NCBI GenBank assembly: GCA_012845835.1
Contig: JABAKD010000030.1
Span: 8,965,805 to 9,029,804, forward strand
Length of the DNA: 64,000 nt
DNA from: Undaria pinnatifida
Taxonomy: Eukaryota > Sar > Phaeophyceae > Laminariales > Alariaceae
Direction of reading: 5' to 3'
The stretch's first letter is position 1. Each line of letters begins with the position of its first letter. Shown here in pieces: positions 11,767 through 25,134 of the stretch. Below the pieces are notes generated by a model. That model did no database searches. It was not told where the DNA came from and worked only from the letters and a program-made list of their open reading frames with translations. The position numbers and the translations under genes are program-made.

Positions 11767-14700
11767 GTGCCCATGTTGCATGTTACCGTTTGCTGCTCTG
11801 CGCTCTGCTATTTACTGCTGCAGGTCGACAACGCCGCCGACGATGAGCAGCGACAGATCAACATCCTCTTGGAAGAGCTGCAGCTGGCTTTGGAGTCGCC
11901 GTCACTGCTTTCGGCGCCGCAGGGAACGGTGCTTCACACGGGCGCGGTGGAGACAGGCGTCGGCCCAGCCCTGAGCCAGCTCTGCATCGCACTCGAGAAG
12001 TGCCTGTTCTTCGGCGCTGACGATTCCACGCCCGATTTCTGGTGGGCCATTAGGCAGGCCTGCGATGAGGACGACCCAGCTCTTGCTGCCGCCTGCGATG
12101 CTCCCGGTGGTCTCGGCTCTGAGCGACGAGAGGGCGACGACACCACCTGCGGTGGCCTCAACTCTTCCACCACCTGGACGACCCCAGATGATGCTCTTGC
12201 GGCGTGCGAGGGAAAAGCGGAAGCGCTGACTTCAATTGTCTGCCGATTGACGCACGTGTACACGGGCCACGCACGATGCCGCGCTTGGGCGAGAGGACTT
12301 TTGGGCCTGGACGGCACGTCTGTCGAGAGAGAGCTGCGAAGAGCGGCGGAAGTAGCAGCGAAGCATGGCATCACCCGCCAGGTGGTAGCCGACATGATCA
12401 GCGGCGAGAACGAACAAGCGCTCTCCGTGACGGCTTCGATGGGTGACTCGACCTGTGAGCAGACCGAGTGCGCCGGCGTTGGGCTATCCAATGATGGAGG
12501 CACCAGTTCGCTGACAGATGACCAATTCGATGTCAAAGAATCTGTTCCTGATGGTAGGAGCGGTCGTGACGGGAGCAAAATCGCATCGGCAGTGCGAGAC
12601 GTGCCTTGTATCGATAAACACGACCACCACTCGACACAACATACGCCCGGTGCTCTGCCAGTTTGGCTGCGCCCTGGGCTTCAAGGTGCGTCTATTCTGG
12701 ATGGCGTTTGCAAGCTCATGGGGGAGTTTAGCGGGCGGTTGAAGGAAAAGGGCTTGTCCGTCCGACCGTCTCTCGATCACGCGTGGCTAGGCCAGGAGAA
12801 CATAGCAGCGGTGACCACATACTCCTGGCCAAGGTTTCCTCGAGAACGGCTGCGGTGCTACGTGCGGGGCGCGGGTCTTTCTTTGGCGAACGGTACCTAC
12901 TCACCGGTCGAGTTGGATGAGGGGAACGGCGGCAGCCTCGCGTTGGTCGGGCCGAATGGTTGCCAAATCTATCGGCAAGTCCGTGCTGCTGTTGGCTACG
13001 ACGCCCCGGTGGCAAAAAGCGCGCTCGCGAGAAACGTCGGGGTCGCTGGCGAAGAAAATAAGCGAGCGGTGGTGGGAGAAGCTTCATGCGTACTGGAAGA
13101 AAGTCGGACCGCGGCGACGGCGCCGGAAGTGGTGCCAGCACCGACCGCGCAACTCTGGTGCCTTTTCGTGCCCTCTGAATCTGCGCTAGACAAGAGAAGT
13201 GCGTACTACAGCCTAGGCGATGGCACGTTGCCCCCTTCCCGAGGATGGCGGGCGGCGGACGTGGCTGAAATGCCAGCTCCTGTTCTGGGGTTCGCAACAC
13301 ACAGCGACGGAGACTTGAACGGCAGCGGACGCGATGGGGAAAACGAAGCTCTGGCTATCGGGGAAGAACAAACATGCGAGACGAAATTCAACCCAGCCGT
13401 ACCGTTGGCAAAGGACAATATGGAGACGGCGGGTTATACTGCCGCGGACCCGAGTGGGGATTGTGGCATGGTATCGAGCACGGCGGCAGCCATTGAAAGT
13501 TCGATGGAGATGGAAGTGGGCGGTGGAAACTTGGGCCGCGCTCCGTCCACAGGGCAATCAAGACGACGGCGAAAGCGCCGGAGGCCTCCGGAAGTAACAG
13601 CTGTGTGCGTGGTTGAGGAAGACACTGCAGCTGTGGCCGCTGAGGACCGACACCCGAACGATTTTGTGGAGATCGGCTGCCAAGAAGCAGCGAGCGTTAA
13701 CACTTCTTGCAGTGATAACTGGGGCGCGCTTGGTCTTCGGTCCAACGCACCGGACGATGAGCCATGTCAAGCGAGAGACCGGCTTGTGAATGCCGGCACT
13801 TGCAGCACGGGCGCAGGCTTGCATGTTGACGGAGACGAAGACATCGCTGCCTTCAAGGCTGAGAGGTGGACGCTGCCGGCGCCAAGCGGAGAATTACTGC
13901 TGCGGGCGGAGCGAACCAAGGAGCTGCTTCGACGGACGCGAGAGGTGAGAGCGTGGGAGTTCGATTCCCTACGGACGAAGTATCGACATGTCAAGAGTTG
14001 ACACGGTACATGCACGTGTCTGAAGTAGCAACGTGTCAACTACGGCAATGCTCGTTGTTCCCACGGTGAGATGAGCATTACCGTAACTTCCCTTCGCATA
14101 CACTCCGTCATCGCCTCGGCAGGGCCGAGCGTCGACTTTGGCAACTCGGGACGAGCAGCTGCTGCGCCAGTTGGATGTTGCCCAAGGAGAATACCAAGAG
14201 GTGTGTCCGTGGGCCTCAGGGTCATCTCTTGTTTTTTGCCCTTGGCTCACTGTCGGGATGGTATTGATCCACCCTAAAAGTTACCACGTTCGTTGAAGAA
14301 AGCAGCCCGCCACCTTGGCCGTGGCAAGATTCACATTGCGGTGTACGCCCTACAGTAGTTGCAGATTTGTTCATGTTGCGTGGCGCTAGCGCAGGAATGT
14401 TCCGTTATGTTGACCAAATTCAGCAACCTGCTTCCTTCCTTCGAATCGGAAAGGTAATGTCCCTCGGAGAACATGAACTGCACCCACCTGTGTGGGACAA
14501 ACTCTTGGAGTGTCTGTGTTTTGTGTGTGTTTTCGTGTGTCTTGGTGTGTTTGTGTGTGTGCGCGTGCGTTTGTGTATTTTGCAGCAATGAAAGGGTTAA
14601 GGCCTGGTGGCAGCACACAATAAACGCTGGGTGCTTGCTTTCACCATTTCCTGTTGCAGGTGCTGCGTGAGTCGATGGCCGCAACGGTGGAGCGCGTGCT

Positions 14701-17700
14701 CGCGACGAGATCGTCCCTGCGAAGAGAGGCGGAGGCTGAGGCAGCAAAAGAAGCCCAGCTCGTATCGTCGTCTACGAATAGGACCGAGAAAGGGACCTCA
14801 GAAGAAGAGGTGCCTTCACTGGAGGAGCTGGTCGCTGAGAAAGCCGAGGAGCTCCGGAACAGGCCGCACAACCCGAGGGAAGAGGCGGGTAGCCCGTCCC
14901 GCATCGGCCAGGAAGAGGACGGCCGAAAGGCGTCACGAGGAGCCGAGGCGCGACCCATCGCTGACGCGGGATGGCCGTGGCCAATGGACTGGTTATCCGC
15001 ACCACCCGCGTCTCCGGGATCGACCGAGGGGCTCCCAGTTGGTATCATGTTCGGCGGGTTCACTGGCGGGGATGCAGACGTAGAACCGAACGACGGGGAT
15101 TGGGTGGACACGCCCCCGTTTTCCATCAAGGTAGCAGCTGTGGAGGTTGTGGACGTCGAAGATCCCGACGCGGCGCATGTGGAGGTACGAACGAGCACTT
15201 TCCCCCTGAGGGGAAAGCACAAGGTTTTATTCCCACGTCATTGTTGGCGAAAGAGTATACATGGATTTGTGGTTCCCGGTCGTGCTAAGGGGGAATTCGA
15301 GAGGCTTGCGCAAGCGGGACTTGTCGCGGTGGAATTGAAAGTGCCGTCTTTGCGCCGCGGCGAAAGGCAGCGTTGTTTTGTGGCGTGCTCCACGTTTGTC
15401 GTTTCTTTTTAGCAGTGCACTCGTGCTCTTTGTTACAGCACCTTAACGTGGGCCCGTTCTAGATTCCTCTCATTGCTCGACCCCCACCCCTCGCAACCGG
15501 ACAATCCTCCAGTACGTCCTGAGAGTTTTGTACCACGAGGTGCGGAGGGAGCGCGCTAAGCCGCCTGCGACGTCGGCCGCGATAGCTGCTACAAAGGCGG
15601 CAGGAAGAGACGTAAGTTGCCCCCCAATCCCGATGGACGATCCGGCGGCAACCGAATTGTTGGCGCTCGCCACAGCGGCGAGAGGGCTGTTGCAGCGTAC
15701 TCGTGTTATCAGGAAGAGGTTAAACAGCCTGTGCGCCCTGCACCCCCGAATGATGGGGGAGCTTCTGGAAGGGGGTCGGCCGGGAAGTGTCGAGAGCGCG
15801 GAATCGCTCAATTTTCCGGATCCATACGAGTTGGGAACGCTAGAGGTGAGGCCACCGCTACTCGTAATATTGTGCAACCCGCACAATCCTTCTCGTGTAG
15901 CTGTTTGTTTATTTGTTGACCTTGGGTCAAAGTCAATCGCTCGGAAATTTTTCGTCATTTTTTTTGTAGCTGGGCTCACCTGTTTTTATTTCAACCAACG
16001 CTGCTTTACTGTTTCCGCTACACTGTAACCTACCGGCCGCTGCAGGAAAGCATTCTCCGAATACACCGCGACAAGCTCACCCCTCGATTCAAGGCCAACA
16101 CCCCGATCCGCAAGCTTTCGTCGCAGGTAGAGGCCTACCTCTCGGGCCTACTGCACTTCTTTGGCGTGCTCCAGGTGAGGGCGGTTGTTTCTCGGCGAGT
16201 ATCGCCCAAGTGCGTCGGGCCTGGTCTGGCCAATTTATCCTTCTCCGCTTCGACATAACACGTACACAAATAATGCTCCGACACGCTAGCGTTGTTTTCC
16301 CCTTCGTCGGTGGCTGGGAACTAAGTTTTTGCTGGAAAACCGAGGCCTTTGGGGTCAGGACGAGTTTTGGCCGTAACGACAACAATGAAACCCCGTCATG
16401 TCCACGCGCCTCATGTAACTCGTACCGACGGTGGTCGGTGACGCGCGATGCGGTTCCGTCGTTCAATGATCCGCAGCGGCAATCCGACACGTGCTCTGAC
16501 CTTAACAATACGGACTACAAGTCGCTTTTTGTTTATGTTGTAGCACTGGACACGAAAGCCGTTGGTTGTTTGCGAAGTTGCGAATTTTATGGAGTACACC
16601 CCCTCCCGTTGTTCCCTCCTGATGCATGCTCAGACGGCAGGCGACGCTGACGTACGGGCTCGCATGTGTCGCGCGCTGAACAATGCGCTTTCAACCTGCG
16701 ACCGGTACGGGCGCAAGAGGCGGCGGGGAGAGTTCGTCGTCGGCGTCAGGATTGCAGACTTTACCGGGAGCAGGCTAGGGTCGAAGGGCGGCGATGACGC
16801 ACGACTGAAGACACAGCGGCGACGGTGAGGGCGGGTCTGCTGTTAGAGCGATACGAGGTTAGGTTGGAGGGAGTGTACCAAAACATCAGTTTCCCCAGAC
16901 ACCTACACCACTGTTGTCCTCGTATTGTTTGGCGTAGACTTCGAACGTTGACGGAATCATGGTCAAGGTTGTTGGTGTTCTCATATACAAAGGCTTCGAG
17001 CTAGTCGTAGATCGAGCAGCCCAGCCGATGCAAAGCAGTAGCCTAGCCGATGCAAAGCAGGAGCCTAGCCGATGCACAGCAGCCGTGCAACCCCCGATCC
17101 CCCGCGGGAGTACTCGATGTTCATGATTGACGGGCATTACTTTGCATCTCGCAGTTGCTAGACAGATGGCGTTTACACTGGACATTGCAACTCTTGTCGC
17201 CGTGACTTTCCACTCTTGCAGTTGCATGGGCTGCAGGTGCACGATCGCTGCGGAGTTCCTAGGGATGAAGAAGGACTATTTTCCGTGCCGTTTCTCCGAT
17301 GCCCTTTTTTGCAGGAGGTGCGTTCGCAGCGGTTTATGATAACTGAAATATTTCCAGTCCCCTGCACCCCCCCCGCGCATACCAAGGAGGACGACAGGTT
17401 TTCCAAAGGGGTCTATATTGTTCTGGCGTGTAAACGATCACGACAATTCTCGCCGGCCGAGGTCCCACGTGTGGGAGAAGATGACGTGCGGCACTTTATT
17501 GCATTGACCCTCGGCCGTCCAGCGCTTAATAGTGCCACGAGGGCTTCAAATATGTCATCAGTGGCCTAAGGCAATTGAACGCTCGTCTTGGTAGTGCGAA
17601 TGTGTTGTTCACGCTGTAATATAGCCCGACGTCGCTAGTACGGGTGTCCGGCACGATGTCAAGGCCAACTCTTCTTCATCACAGCGCCTTTTTCTTGCTT

Positions 17701-20632
17701 TCTCGCCCCTTGGCTGCTCTTGCTGTTGGTGATTGGCGCGGCTGCCGCCTCCTCCGTCATCTGCTGTAGCCTCTGCCACAGGGAAGATCGTCGAGTAATT
17801 CCCCACAGGGTGGTCCACCACTGGGATTTCACCCCTCACAGGGTTTGCAAGGATTCGGCGACGTTCTTGGATGCGATACAGTTTCTTCCTGTCTTCGACT
17901 TGGCGGAGTCCCGTCGGCTGTTCGTGGCCCAGCAGGTTTGTCTGCGCCGGTCCCGCGGAGAAAAGGCAGGCAGATAGGGCCTGCGCTGTCGAACAGCGCG
18001 ACCCGTGTGCTATGCCACTTGCGTTGTGGCGTGAACGTCTTGTCGGCAAATGTTCATGGGGTCTGCTTTGCGTGGTCGTGAGCGACACACGCGCGTAAGC
18101 CGTAAGCACTTCGTTCCACGTTATTGACGGAACGTTCGATCAAAATCAAGATTGTGGCTGAGACGGCTCGCGTCCCGCATTTCTCATGTACGGCAATATC
18201 TAACCCCGAAGGTGTTTCGTGAACGAAGCGTTCGGCATAGTTGCGACCTTCTATCTCTGGGCCTCGACGGACCCCTCGGAAGAGCGCTCGCACACTCCGT
18301 ACGTTTCATCGCAAGACGCGGACATGGTTTTCATAATTTCACTTCTCTCGCACATGGAGCGAACTTGCATACGAGCTTACAGTCGCGGTCGGGCGTTTGT
18401 ATGGGAAGATATCTGGCTTGAGAGGTGCGTCCTCAATTAGTTCCACTCTCCACTATTGGCATTCAAGTTCGCGTCGATGCTGTGTCTCACTACCCTTTCT
18501 CGCTCGGTTTTGCACATTGTGGTTGCCGTCGGACTCTGCAGCCCCTTCGCGTGGTACGGTCACGGAGGAGGCAGCTGCACTCCCTGCGCCGCGCGGTCCT
18601 CTTTCACGCCGAAGGCCAGTGCGCCTCGGGTGCACGGATCTTTGATGCCTCCATGGACGGCAGGTAAGCGTTCGTTTTTTCCTCGACTTGCGTGACTTTC
18701 TTTGGCCATCGCGTGATCACCTGGTGTTCCACCTTGAGCATTGAAAGAACACCATGCATTGGGGATGTGAACGATGTTGGGGTTTATTGATCGGCCTAAG
18801 TTGGTCGCATCATACTTGACGCCGATCGTAATATCTGTTATAGACGCCGCATCCTTGTCCGACTTGTTCGGGTTACCACTGCGGATGATCCTCAACCACT
18901 GGCACTGCGGTTACCGGTGTACCAGGGGGTGGGGCATGTGTTCGGCAAACTCTTAGGGAGATCGATGGTCACGTCAAACGCCCATATCTGGTCATCAAGC
19001 GACCGCGCCCAGTTGACGCCAACCCGAACACGCCTATCGCCCTGCTGGCGGTGTATCTCACAGGACGCACCTGGCCATCAACCCTGACTTGTACTCCATG
19101 GACGACCTGACGGGAGTAAAGACGGGCAGCTTGCTGGACTTCCTTGAAGAGGTATAGGCCATCTTGTTATGTTACTCACCCTCTCGCGTGCCCTGTCAGC
19201 CTTGAATTGTTCCATATTCTGTCTTGAGCTGCTGCTGGGAAGCTTCGGGAAATTCTGAGGTTTTGCCAACGGGTGTCACGCGAGATTGCATTGTATGATC
19301 CACGTCAAGTGTGGCGTGAACGTGTCTCCTGCGTTGCCTTCGTCGGGCCTCGCTCGCCCGTGGCTGTTTGATGACAGCTTTCAGAGTGACGACCGAGAAA
19401 GATTTATTTTAGAGCACTCCCCCGCTCCGCAACCCCCCTCAACCAACCCCGTCTCATGATTTCGTTCCTTGGACGTGTCTGCCCCGATGGTGCGCGTGCT
19501 GCAGGCTTGTGAGGTCTTGATCGCGCACGTGATGGACGAATGCGAGACGTGCGAAGCTCGAAGCGCACGCGTGTGCGGCGTTTGCTCCGTCGGCGACCCC
19601 GTTTTCGCGTTTCAGGTGCGATATGCGGTGACGACACCACATTGGCTGCGTTTCGGTTGGCGCGCCCAGCGTGTCCTTGCCGGAGCGAGAAACACCCCCG
19701 ATCGTGCAGGCCCATGATACTGACGAGTAGCTCGGCGTCGTAGCTCTGGCGGGAGATGCTGTGCGCTCTTGCATGCCCTCGGGAATAGCCGTTGTGTCCC
19801 AGATAGTTATTGTGTCTATTCTCTAAATAGTACAGTGTGCTACGTACCTGGTACTTTAATCAAGACACATTTTCCCGCCATCGACGTGCAGTCGACTTAC
19901 ATCAATTTAGCGTTCAGCAGTTTGCTAGCAGTCAAAATGTGAATACCGCGAAAGAGCACATGATAAGTAGCCACCGAGATGTGATCCTTGCGTTACGAAC
20001 GTTGTGACTGTTGTACTGTAGAACAGCTTGAGACGCCGTCCCAACGGCTACTTTGTGTCTCGCTTGTTTTGTTGGCTTCGCCAACGTACTGTAGCTCTAC
20101 TGCCGTTTTGTTTCCTGACCTACGGGTAGCACATAGTTTTTTCTTAATATGGCGTCTGAAACCCCGCCGCTTACGTTTACCATATGGTGGCTTCAGATCG
20201 GGACGGTGGCACACTGTGCCAACTGCAACACGTTATTCCACGCTAAGTGCGTTCGAGGGTCAAAGCACGGCAAGGCTGCGGCTGGGAGCGGTTCGAAGTG
20301 GTGGGTAGACCAACAGGAGGCCAACAACATATTCGTGTGCCCGCAGGTGGGTGTGTTGGGTGTATTGAGCTGAGGATATCCCGGTAGATGTTGCTCGCGT
20401 GCTTGTATGGCAGCGCATTCCGCGTCATAGTTTTCAAGGCTGTGGCGTATTGCACTGCCCGCCATCAAATGCGCTGTCCACCACCAAACGACGGCTGCGC
20501 ACTATTTTATCATTCCACTATCCTCCCGTCTTGAGTATTTACGGCACTTCTGCAACCCCCTTTTCCGGTCGTTCGTCTCTTGTTTTTCAGTGCAATGCGG
20601 TGGCTCCCATGTCGGACGCGACGGGAGAGTGA
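11767..20632 (+). CDS. RUN and Rubicon-homology (RH) domain protein, PLEKHM1/Rubicon-like, 13 exons
   Basis: Proteins of this family link small GTPases (typically Rab7) to late endosomes, lysosomes or autophagosomes. Proposed exons: 11824-13944, 14123-14200, 14660-15184, 15513-15845, 16046-16174, 16634-16824, 17222-17317, 17770-17935, 18542-18663, 19064-19151, 19505-19615, 20197-20346 and 20591-20632. All joins keep phase, and the CDS from 11,824 is 1,383 codons plus a stop. Exon 1 carries a RUN domain (LCIALEKCLFFGA, FWWAIRQAC, GHARCRAWARGLLGL), then an acidic, low-complexity middle with a GAGLSLANGTY...PPSRGW module. Exons 2-3 look coiled-coil. The RH domain runs from CMGC and CH (exons 7-8) through VIPHRVVHHWDF, LYSMDDL, CETC, CGVC, CANCNTLFHAKC to CPQC near the end. 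The start is uncertain: ATG 11,767 reads into exon 1, but CTGCTGCAG before 11,824 looks like an acceptor, so an upstream exon may exist. Spacing between the exon-7 and exon-8 Cys residues is also unsure. Confidence 0.82.
14510..14580 (+). repeat. GT-rich microsatellite in intron 2 of the RUN/RH gene
   Basis: Imperfect GTGTGTTT and GTGTGTGTGCGCGTG words lie between exons 2 and 3. Non-coding. Confidence 0.8.
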
Positions 20633-20639
20633 TGGCCGT

Positions 20640-21695
20640 GTTTCGAAGACAAGATGTTGGCCGCGCAGAGCGTAGTCGTCGTGGCCACGGGATGACCAAG
20701 CTCTAAGCATTCTCCGCAGACTAAAATAAAGCTATTCATCCACCTCTCAAACGATTTTATAGTTGATACCAATTATCTCTGTTGCCAACCGTTCGCCCTC
20801 GTGAACGACCATTTCGCCGAGGGAGCGCCACGTGTCACGACACGGCGTACTTCTGCCGTGCACGCAACGACCCCATAAACTTGACGAAACGCAACTGAAG
20901 AGTTGCCGTGCGTGAAATCAAAGGTCTTGACGTGCTTCGGCGAATAAGCGAGAAGCCCTGTGTCGCGCATAGCTAACCGCGAGGAAGGCTCACATCACCG
21001 GATGCGCTTAACAGTCCACAATGTAGCTATTCTTGCGCATACACAGCTACGAGCTAGAGGCGGCGTACAAATCCGACAAAGGGTCTTTCGGAACAAAAGT
21101 CTGCTGAACAGGCACGACGAAGGAAGGTCGCATACAACTATAGCACCGCGTGTAAAGCCTGCATTTTGGCCAATTTTTGTCCATTAGCCCGACAGTTTGG
21201 TCGCCATGAGATGGCTTAGATACCAACCCATTTCTGCAAGCGCCGCTTAGGGCTGTGTGTTGCAAACGCCTACCCACACCACGTGTTTCGAAGTCCTACT
21301 CCAGCAATACATCCATCAAACAAGACCCGAACACTAAAATACTTGCAAAAGTGATGCACGCTGGATGGGCGAACCTCGTCACAAGACGCCCAATCCGGCA
21401 CTCGCAACACACACAGTAGGCGCTCGCCAATGAACGGTAAACTCCCACCGTACCAAGCGATATAAACGCAAGCACCCCGTGGGCCAGGCAGCCAAAATTG
21501 CAGTCACGGGTATGCGCACTAATACGTGGCGTGCAATCGTAGTAGACACTGCTCGCGTCAAAGCGGCTCGCACGATTCCAAGCGTCAAAAACCTCTGGGA
21601 CAAACCAACACCAGAACCACCACCCCTCCCACCCCGACCCGCCACAACCAACATCACCACCACCCACACCAGCCCCCCAGTAACGGTTCGAATGT
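20640..21695. other. Intergenic space between two convergent genes
   Basis: The RUN/RH gene ends at 20,632 and the oxygenase gene on the other strand ends at 21,701, so both 3' regions should lie here. An AATAAA-like word occurs at about 20,724. No further gene is recognised. Confidence 0.5.
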
Positions 21696-21700
21696 CGCGG

Positions 21701-23436
21701 TTACGCATACATGACGTCCGTTCGTAGAAGGTACTTCACGCCGGAGGTCACAGCGGCCCCCTCGTGAAGAAGACACTGTCGTCCGTGTCCGTGAACCAGA
21801 CACGCTCCCTGAACCGGCGAGAAAGATGCCGCGACTTTCCCTCCGTAGTTGCCCTGCCCGAGAGAACGATACAAACGCGTAGGCGTGGGGGGTGCGCAGA
21901 ACGCAAAATCCAAGCACACATCAGTTCGAGAGCACTCGGGCTCTCCGAAAAGGGCCGGAGACAGACTTAATGCAAAGGCAAGCAGACTGGCAGTTTGCGA
22001 CTGATTTGCACCAACAGCCACTCGCACGAATAGCGTTCCAACCAAGCTGCTACTATTTATGCTTTAACGTAATTTAGGGCGCTGTACGTATTAAATGTGC
22101 CGCCGCGGTGCCGTCATCACTCCGAGTACACAAATCTACGGGCACGATCCAGGGACACAGAGTGTGGACTCGCGTGCTTTGTGCCTGTGTGTACGATGCT
22201 AAGCTACATCTGAGTTGCGCGTCTGGTCAACATGCACGGATTTTTCCCATGTGCGGGTTACGAAGCTAAACCATATCGTCTGTTGTTCAATAGGCGAGGA
22301 TTATTCGATGGGCGAACGGAGGTAGTGGTTTTTATCTTACAGTCGAAGCCGTTTTCTTCTCCTGGGCCACCTGCAGCCCAACGTTTCAGGTTCATGCGAC
22401 GTACAGGCACCGCGGTACAGCTAGGAACGATTTTTCGCGCTTCGATGATCACGACCGCAACCGAAATTCCACGCTTTGCCCAGCACGCGGCCCAACTCGT
22501 CGAGCTCGAACACGAAATATTAGGTTTTTATCCCACAGGTATTACTACACTGCAATACAAGTCGTCGCGAACCCCAGAGGAAGGCCCTCTCACCTTGTAG
22601 AACACAGTTTCGCCCCCTCGAAGCGTTTCCTCCCCCATGCCCGCTTCCGCGTCTGACCCTCCAGACCCCCGTTCGCCTCCCGATAATCCTACTCTTCCCC
22701 CGTTCAAGTAGATCAGAACCGTCCACTGACTGATGTTGCCATTCTCGTCCTCCACGCTCTCGTCCACATGCTTTCCGAATCGCTGCCCGGCGGCGTATTT
22801 GTATACTCGAATGTTTGCGTTACATGCCACCGCTTTCCTGCAACCACGTATGAAAAAAGACGAAGGCAGCAGGTCCAAGACATTCATGTCCCGAACAAGA
22901 GTAAACGTCCTCGTCTATATTCTAGGAGCAAGGCACATCAGAAACGCGTCCATGCCGTGTCAGCACCACGCGGAATAGTCGCTTTCCGATGACGGCGTAT
23001 GCGCGTATGCCTGGTCAAATTATCACGATGCTCATTTCCTCAACGAGGCTGCCTGTGCATCGGCAAGCGACCACAATCAGAAGGCGAAAAAGACGCCTGG
23101 TACGCGGCCTCGCGCCCCACCGAAGGGGATGCGCCAAAGCGCGGCCACTACATCATAGCAGCCACGCACGGTACATGCATCAACACGCCGCACAAGCCGA
23201 TTTTTTTCGCAGCCGTGGCGAGCCGTGCGGCGTACCTTCTCCCCATCTCGGATGGCACGAAGGATCCGACTCTCGCGAACAGGGCGGCGGCCACTTGGGG
23301 GCTGTGCAAGGTTATCCTCCCGTTGTCGCGATGCGCCATTTCCGACGTTTGTTTGTGGAAACTCCGCTCGAAGCCCTGCCGTTCGCCGTAGTTTATCCAC
23401 GCCGCGCACTCGCTTGCGCTAAGCAGGCTCTCAATG
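21701..23436 (-). CDS. 2-oxoglutarate/Fe(II)-dependent oxygenase (prolyl-4-hydroxylase-like), 5' end not found
   Basis: Three exons join in phase on the minus strand: 23436-23236, 22837-22594 and 21853-21701 (stop TAA at 21,701-21,703). Exon A carries SASECAAWINYGE, MAHRDNGRI and a FVPSEM boundary, the usual N-terminal part of the fold. Exon B carries NIRVYKYAAGQRFGKHVDES, with the HxD iron ligands, then WTVLIYLNGG and GGETVFY. Exon C carries CLVHGHGRQCLLHEG, with the distal iron-binding His, and LLRTDVMY, whose Arg is placed to bind 2-oxoglutarate. All expected catalytic residues are therefore present. The family oxidises a substrate (often protein prolyl or related residues) using O2 and 2-oxoglutarate; the substrate here is unknown. 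Exon A begins mid-codon after CTGGCAG, so at least one upstream exon with the start codon is missing from this model. Confidence 0.82.
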
Positions 23437-23588
23437 CTGCCAGATAGCACGCGAATACACAACACACGAATGACCAACGGCAGAAAAACAAGAAGGCGGC
23501 TTTAATAGGACGAACTCGGCTTACCCACTACTGCTGTTTCGGCGTTGATCCCTTGCATTTGTAGATTCAGTGCTAACAAACTTTGCAG

Positions 23589-23790
23589 GATGGCAACTTC
23601 CTTCATTACGGCAGGTTCGGAAAATACTTTTACGTATGTGTCAGACATGTGGTTTCGTGTTTTTGGCATCGCGTCTCAAATTGCTGCGCAACAAGGAGAT
23701 GAAACACATCACGCCTTGCACGAAGCAAACCATCTACTGCGCGACTGCTCTACAATCCCTGGTTGAAGGGCGTAGAAACCACGCGAGCCT
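23589..23790 (+). CDS. Possible orphan exon, unknown product
   Basis: A 202-bp open stretch is bounded by a good acceptor (CAAACTTTGCAG) and a good donor (GTAAGT). One frame reads a Cys-bearing peptide with MCQTCGFVF and ITPCTKQTIYC, which could be a small zinc-binding fold. I found no partner exon on either side. The same stretch lies just upstream of the minus-strand oxygenase gene, so it could instead be its 5' region read on the wrong strand. Confidence 0.25.
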
Positions 23791-23794
23791 GTAA

Positions 23795-25130
23795 GTGGAC
23801 GACAAACGCGCACAAAAATGGACTTAGATTACATTTACCTCAGAAAAGTTATTTGTCCCTGACACTTGATTAAAAATGCCCTGCTGTGCTTTCAATGCTC
23901 CAACCTGGAACACGCCTGACTCACTCCTCTTCTTGGGGTATCTTCTTGGCCTTCTTTGCGTTCTGTGAATTCTTCGCTTCCTTTGCGTTCTTTTTTCCTA
24001 TTTCTCTTCGTTTTCGATTCCTTGCGTCAATATTTTGCACCTTTCTCGATTATCTCGTTTAACTGTTACAATTAATATTCGATTTCCCCCTCCCCTCCCC
24101 CAATTTCCGTTAGTTTTAATCGTTTTTTCTTTCATTTTCTCTCGACTGTTAGCATAATAACTCGCTCGCTTTCGACTGTTTTTCGAGTCTGATTCGAGGT
24201 TCGGGAAAGGGTTTCTCGCGCTTTATTTTTCCGATATACCAGGTACCGGCATATATTTTCTGACATTTGTTCCGATATTATTTTCCGATTTCTGTTACGT
24301 TATACCAGGTAGGCATATTTATCAGGTTTCTGTCTTACACTAAAGTATTACTTTACGCTGCCGCCGATCATTCATAATGAATGTTGGGTTGGATGAGGCC
24401 TCCTGCCCGGGGGCAGGTGGTCCTCGCCCGGGATAAACTCCGCGTTTGAGCATGCCCTCAGCGCGGTGCCCGTCCCTGGGATTAAGGTGCTCGGTCTAGC
24501 CGTCGTCAATGTGGGCGAGGCCTTGTGTACTCCTCTGAACATTTCCTGCGCCTATTTCCCTGTTTTCGCAGGGGGGGTAGGCTCGAAAGAGTGACTGGCG
24601 ATTGCGTTCGTTATTCTAGTGATTCGCACCAAATGCTGGAACCCATTTCCGTCCCAAATGTCGATTCGTCTCATCGGGCAGAATTTTATTGTACGAGTAC
24701 AAAGAGTTCGTACGGACACATACATACGTTTATATTGCACGTATCATATCACAACATACGTTCGTAGACTGCACGTTTATTTTGCACATGCTTCTTATGC
24801 TCAATTCACAATAAAAACACACCTACCCACAGCTCTTGCAGCTACAGTAGTAGTAGCATATGTTGTCTTCGAGCATCTATTGATGCCACAAGGACAGAGC
24901 AGAACAGTACAGCACACTCAGCCCTTAAAGCATAAAATCACACGTAGAAGCTGCTGCGCGACAACGCAAGTACGAGTGGTAAGAATTGTCGAGATCCAGC
25001 CTGTTTGTGTCGTCGGACAATTACAGCTCGCTCTTTTTTCCGGCTTTTTCATGTGTCCCTTTTTTTATGCGTTCCAGTACGTGGTATAGGTTGAGCTTCG
25101 TACGTACGGGTATTGGGATTTTTTCTGGGA
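23795..25130. other. No gene recognised; pyrimidine-rich, AT-rich DNA
   Basis: Between 23,930 and 24,350 the plus strand is rich in TTCTTTGCG and TTTTTC words and has no usable frame. From 24,360 to 25,130 only short frames occur. A GC-rich patch with CCCGGGGGCAGG lies near 24,410. Confidence 0.5.
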
Positions 25131-25134
25131 GGAA

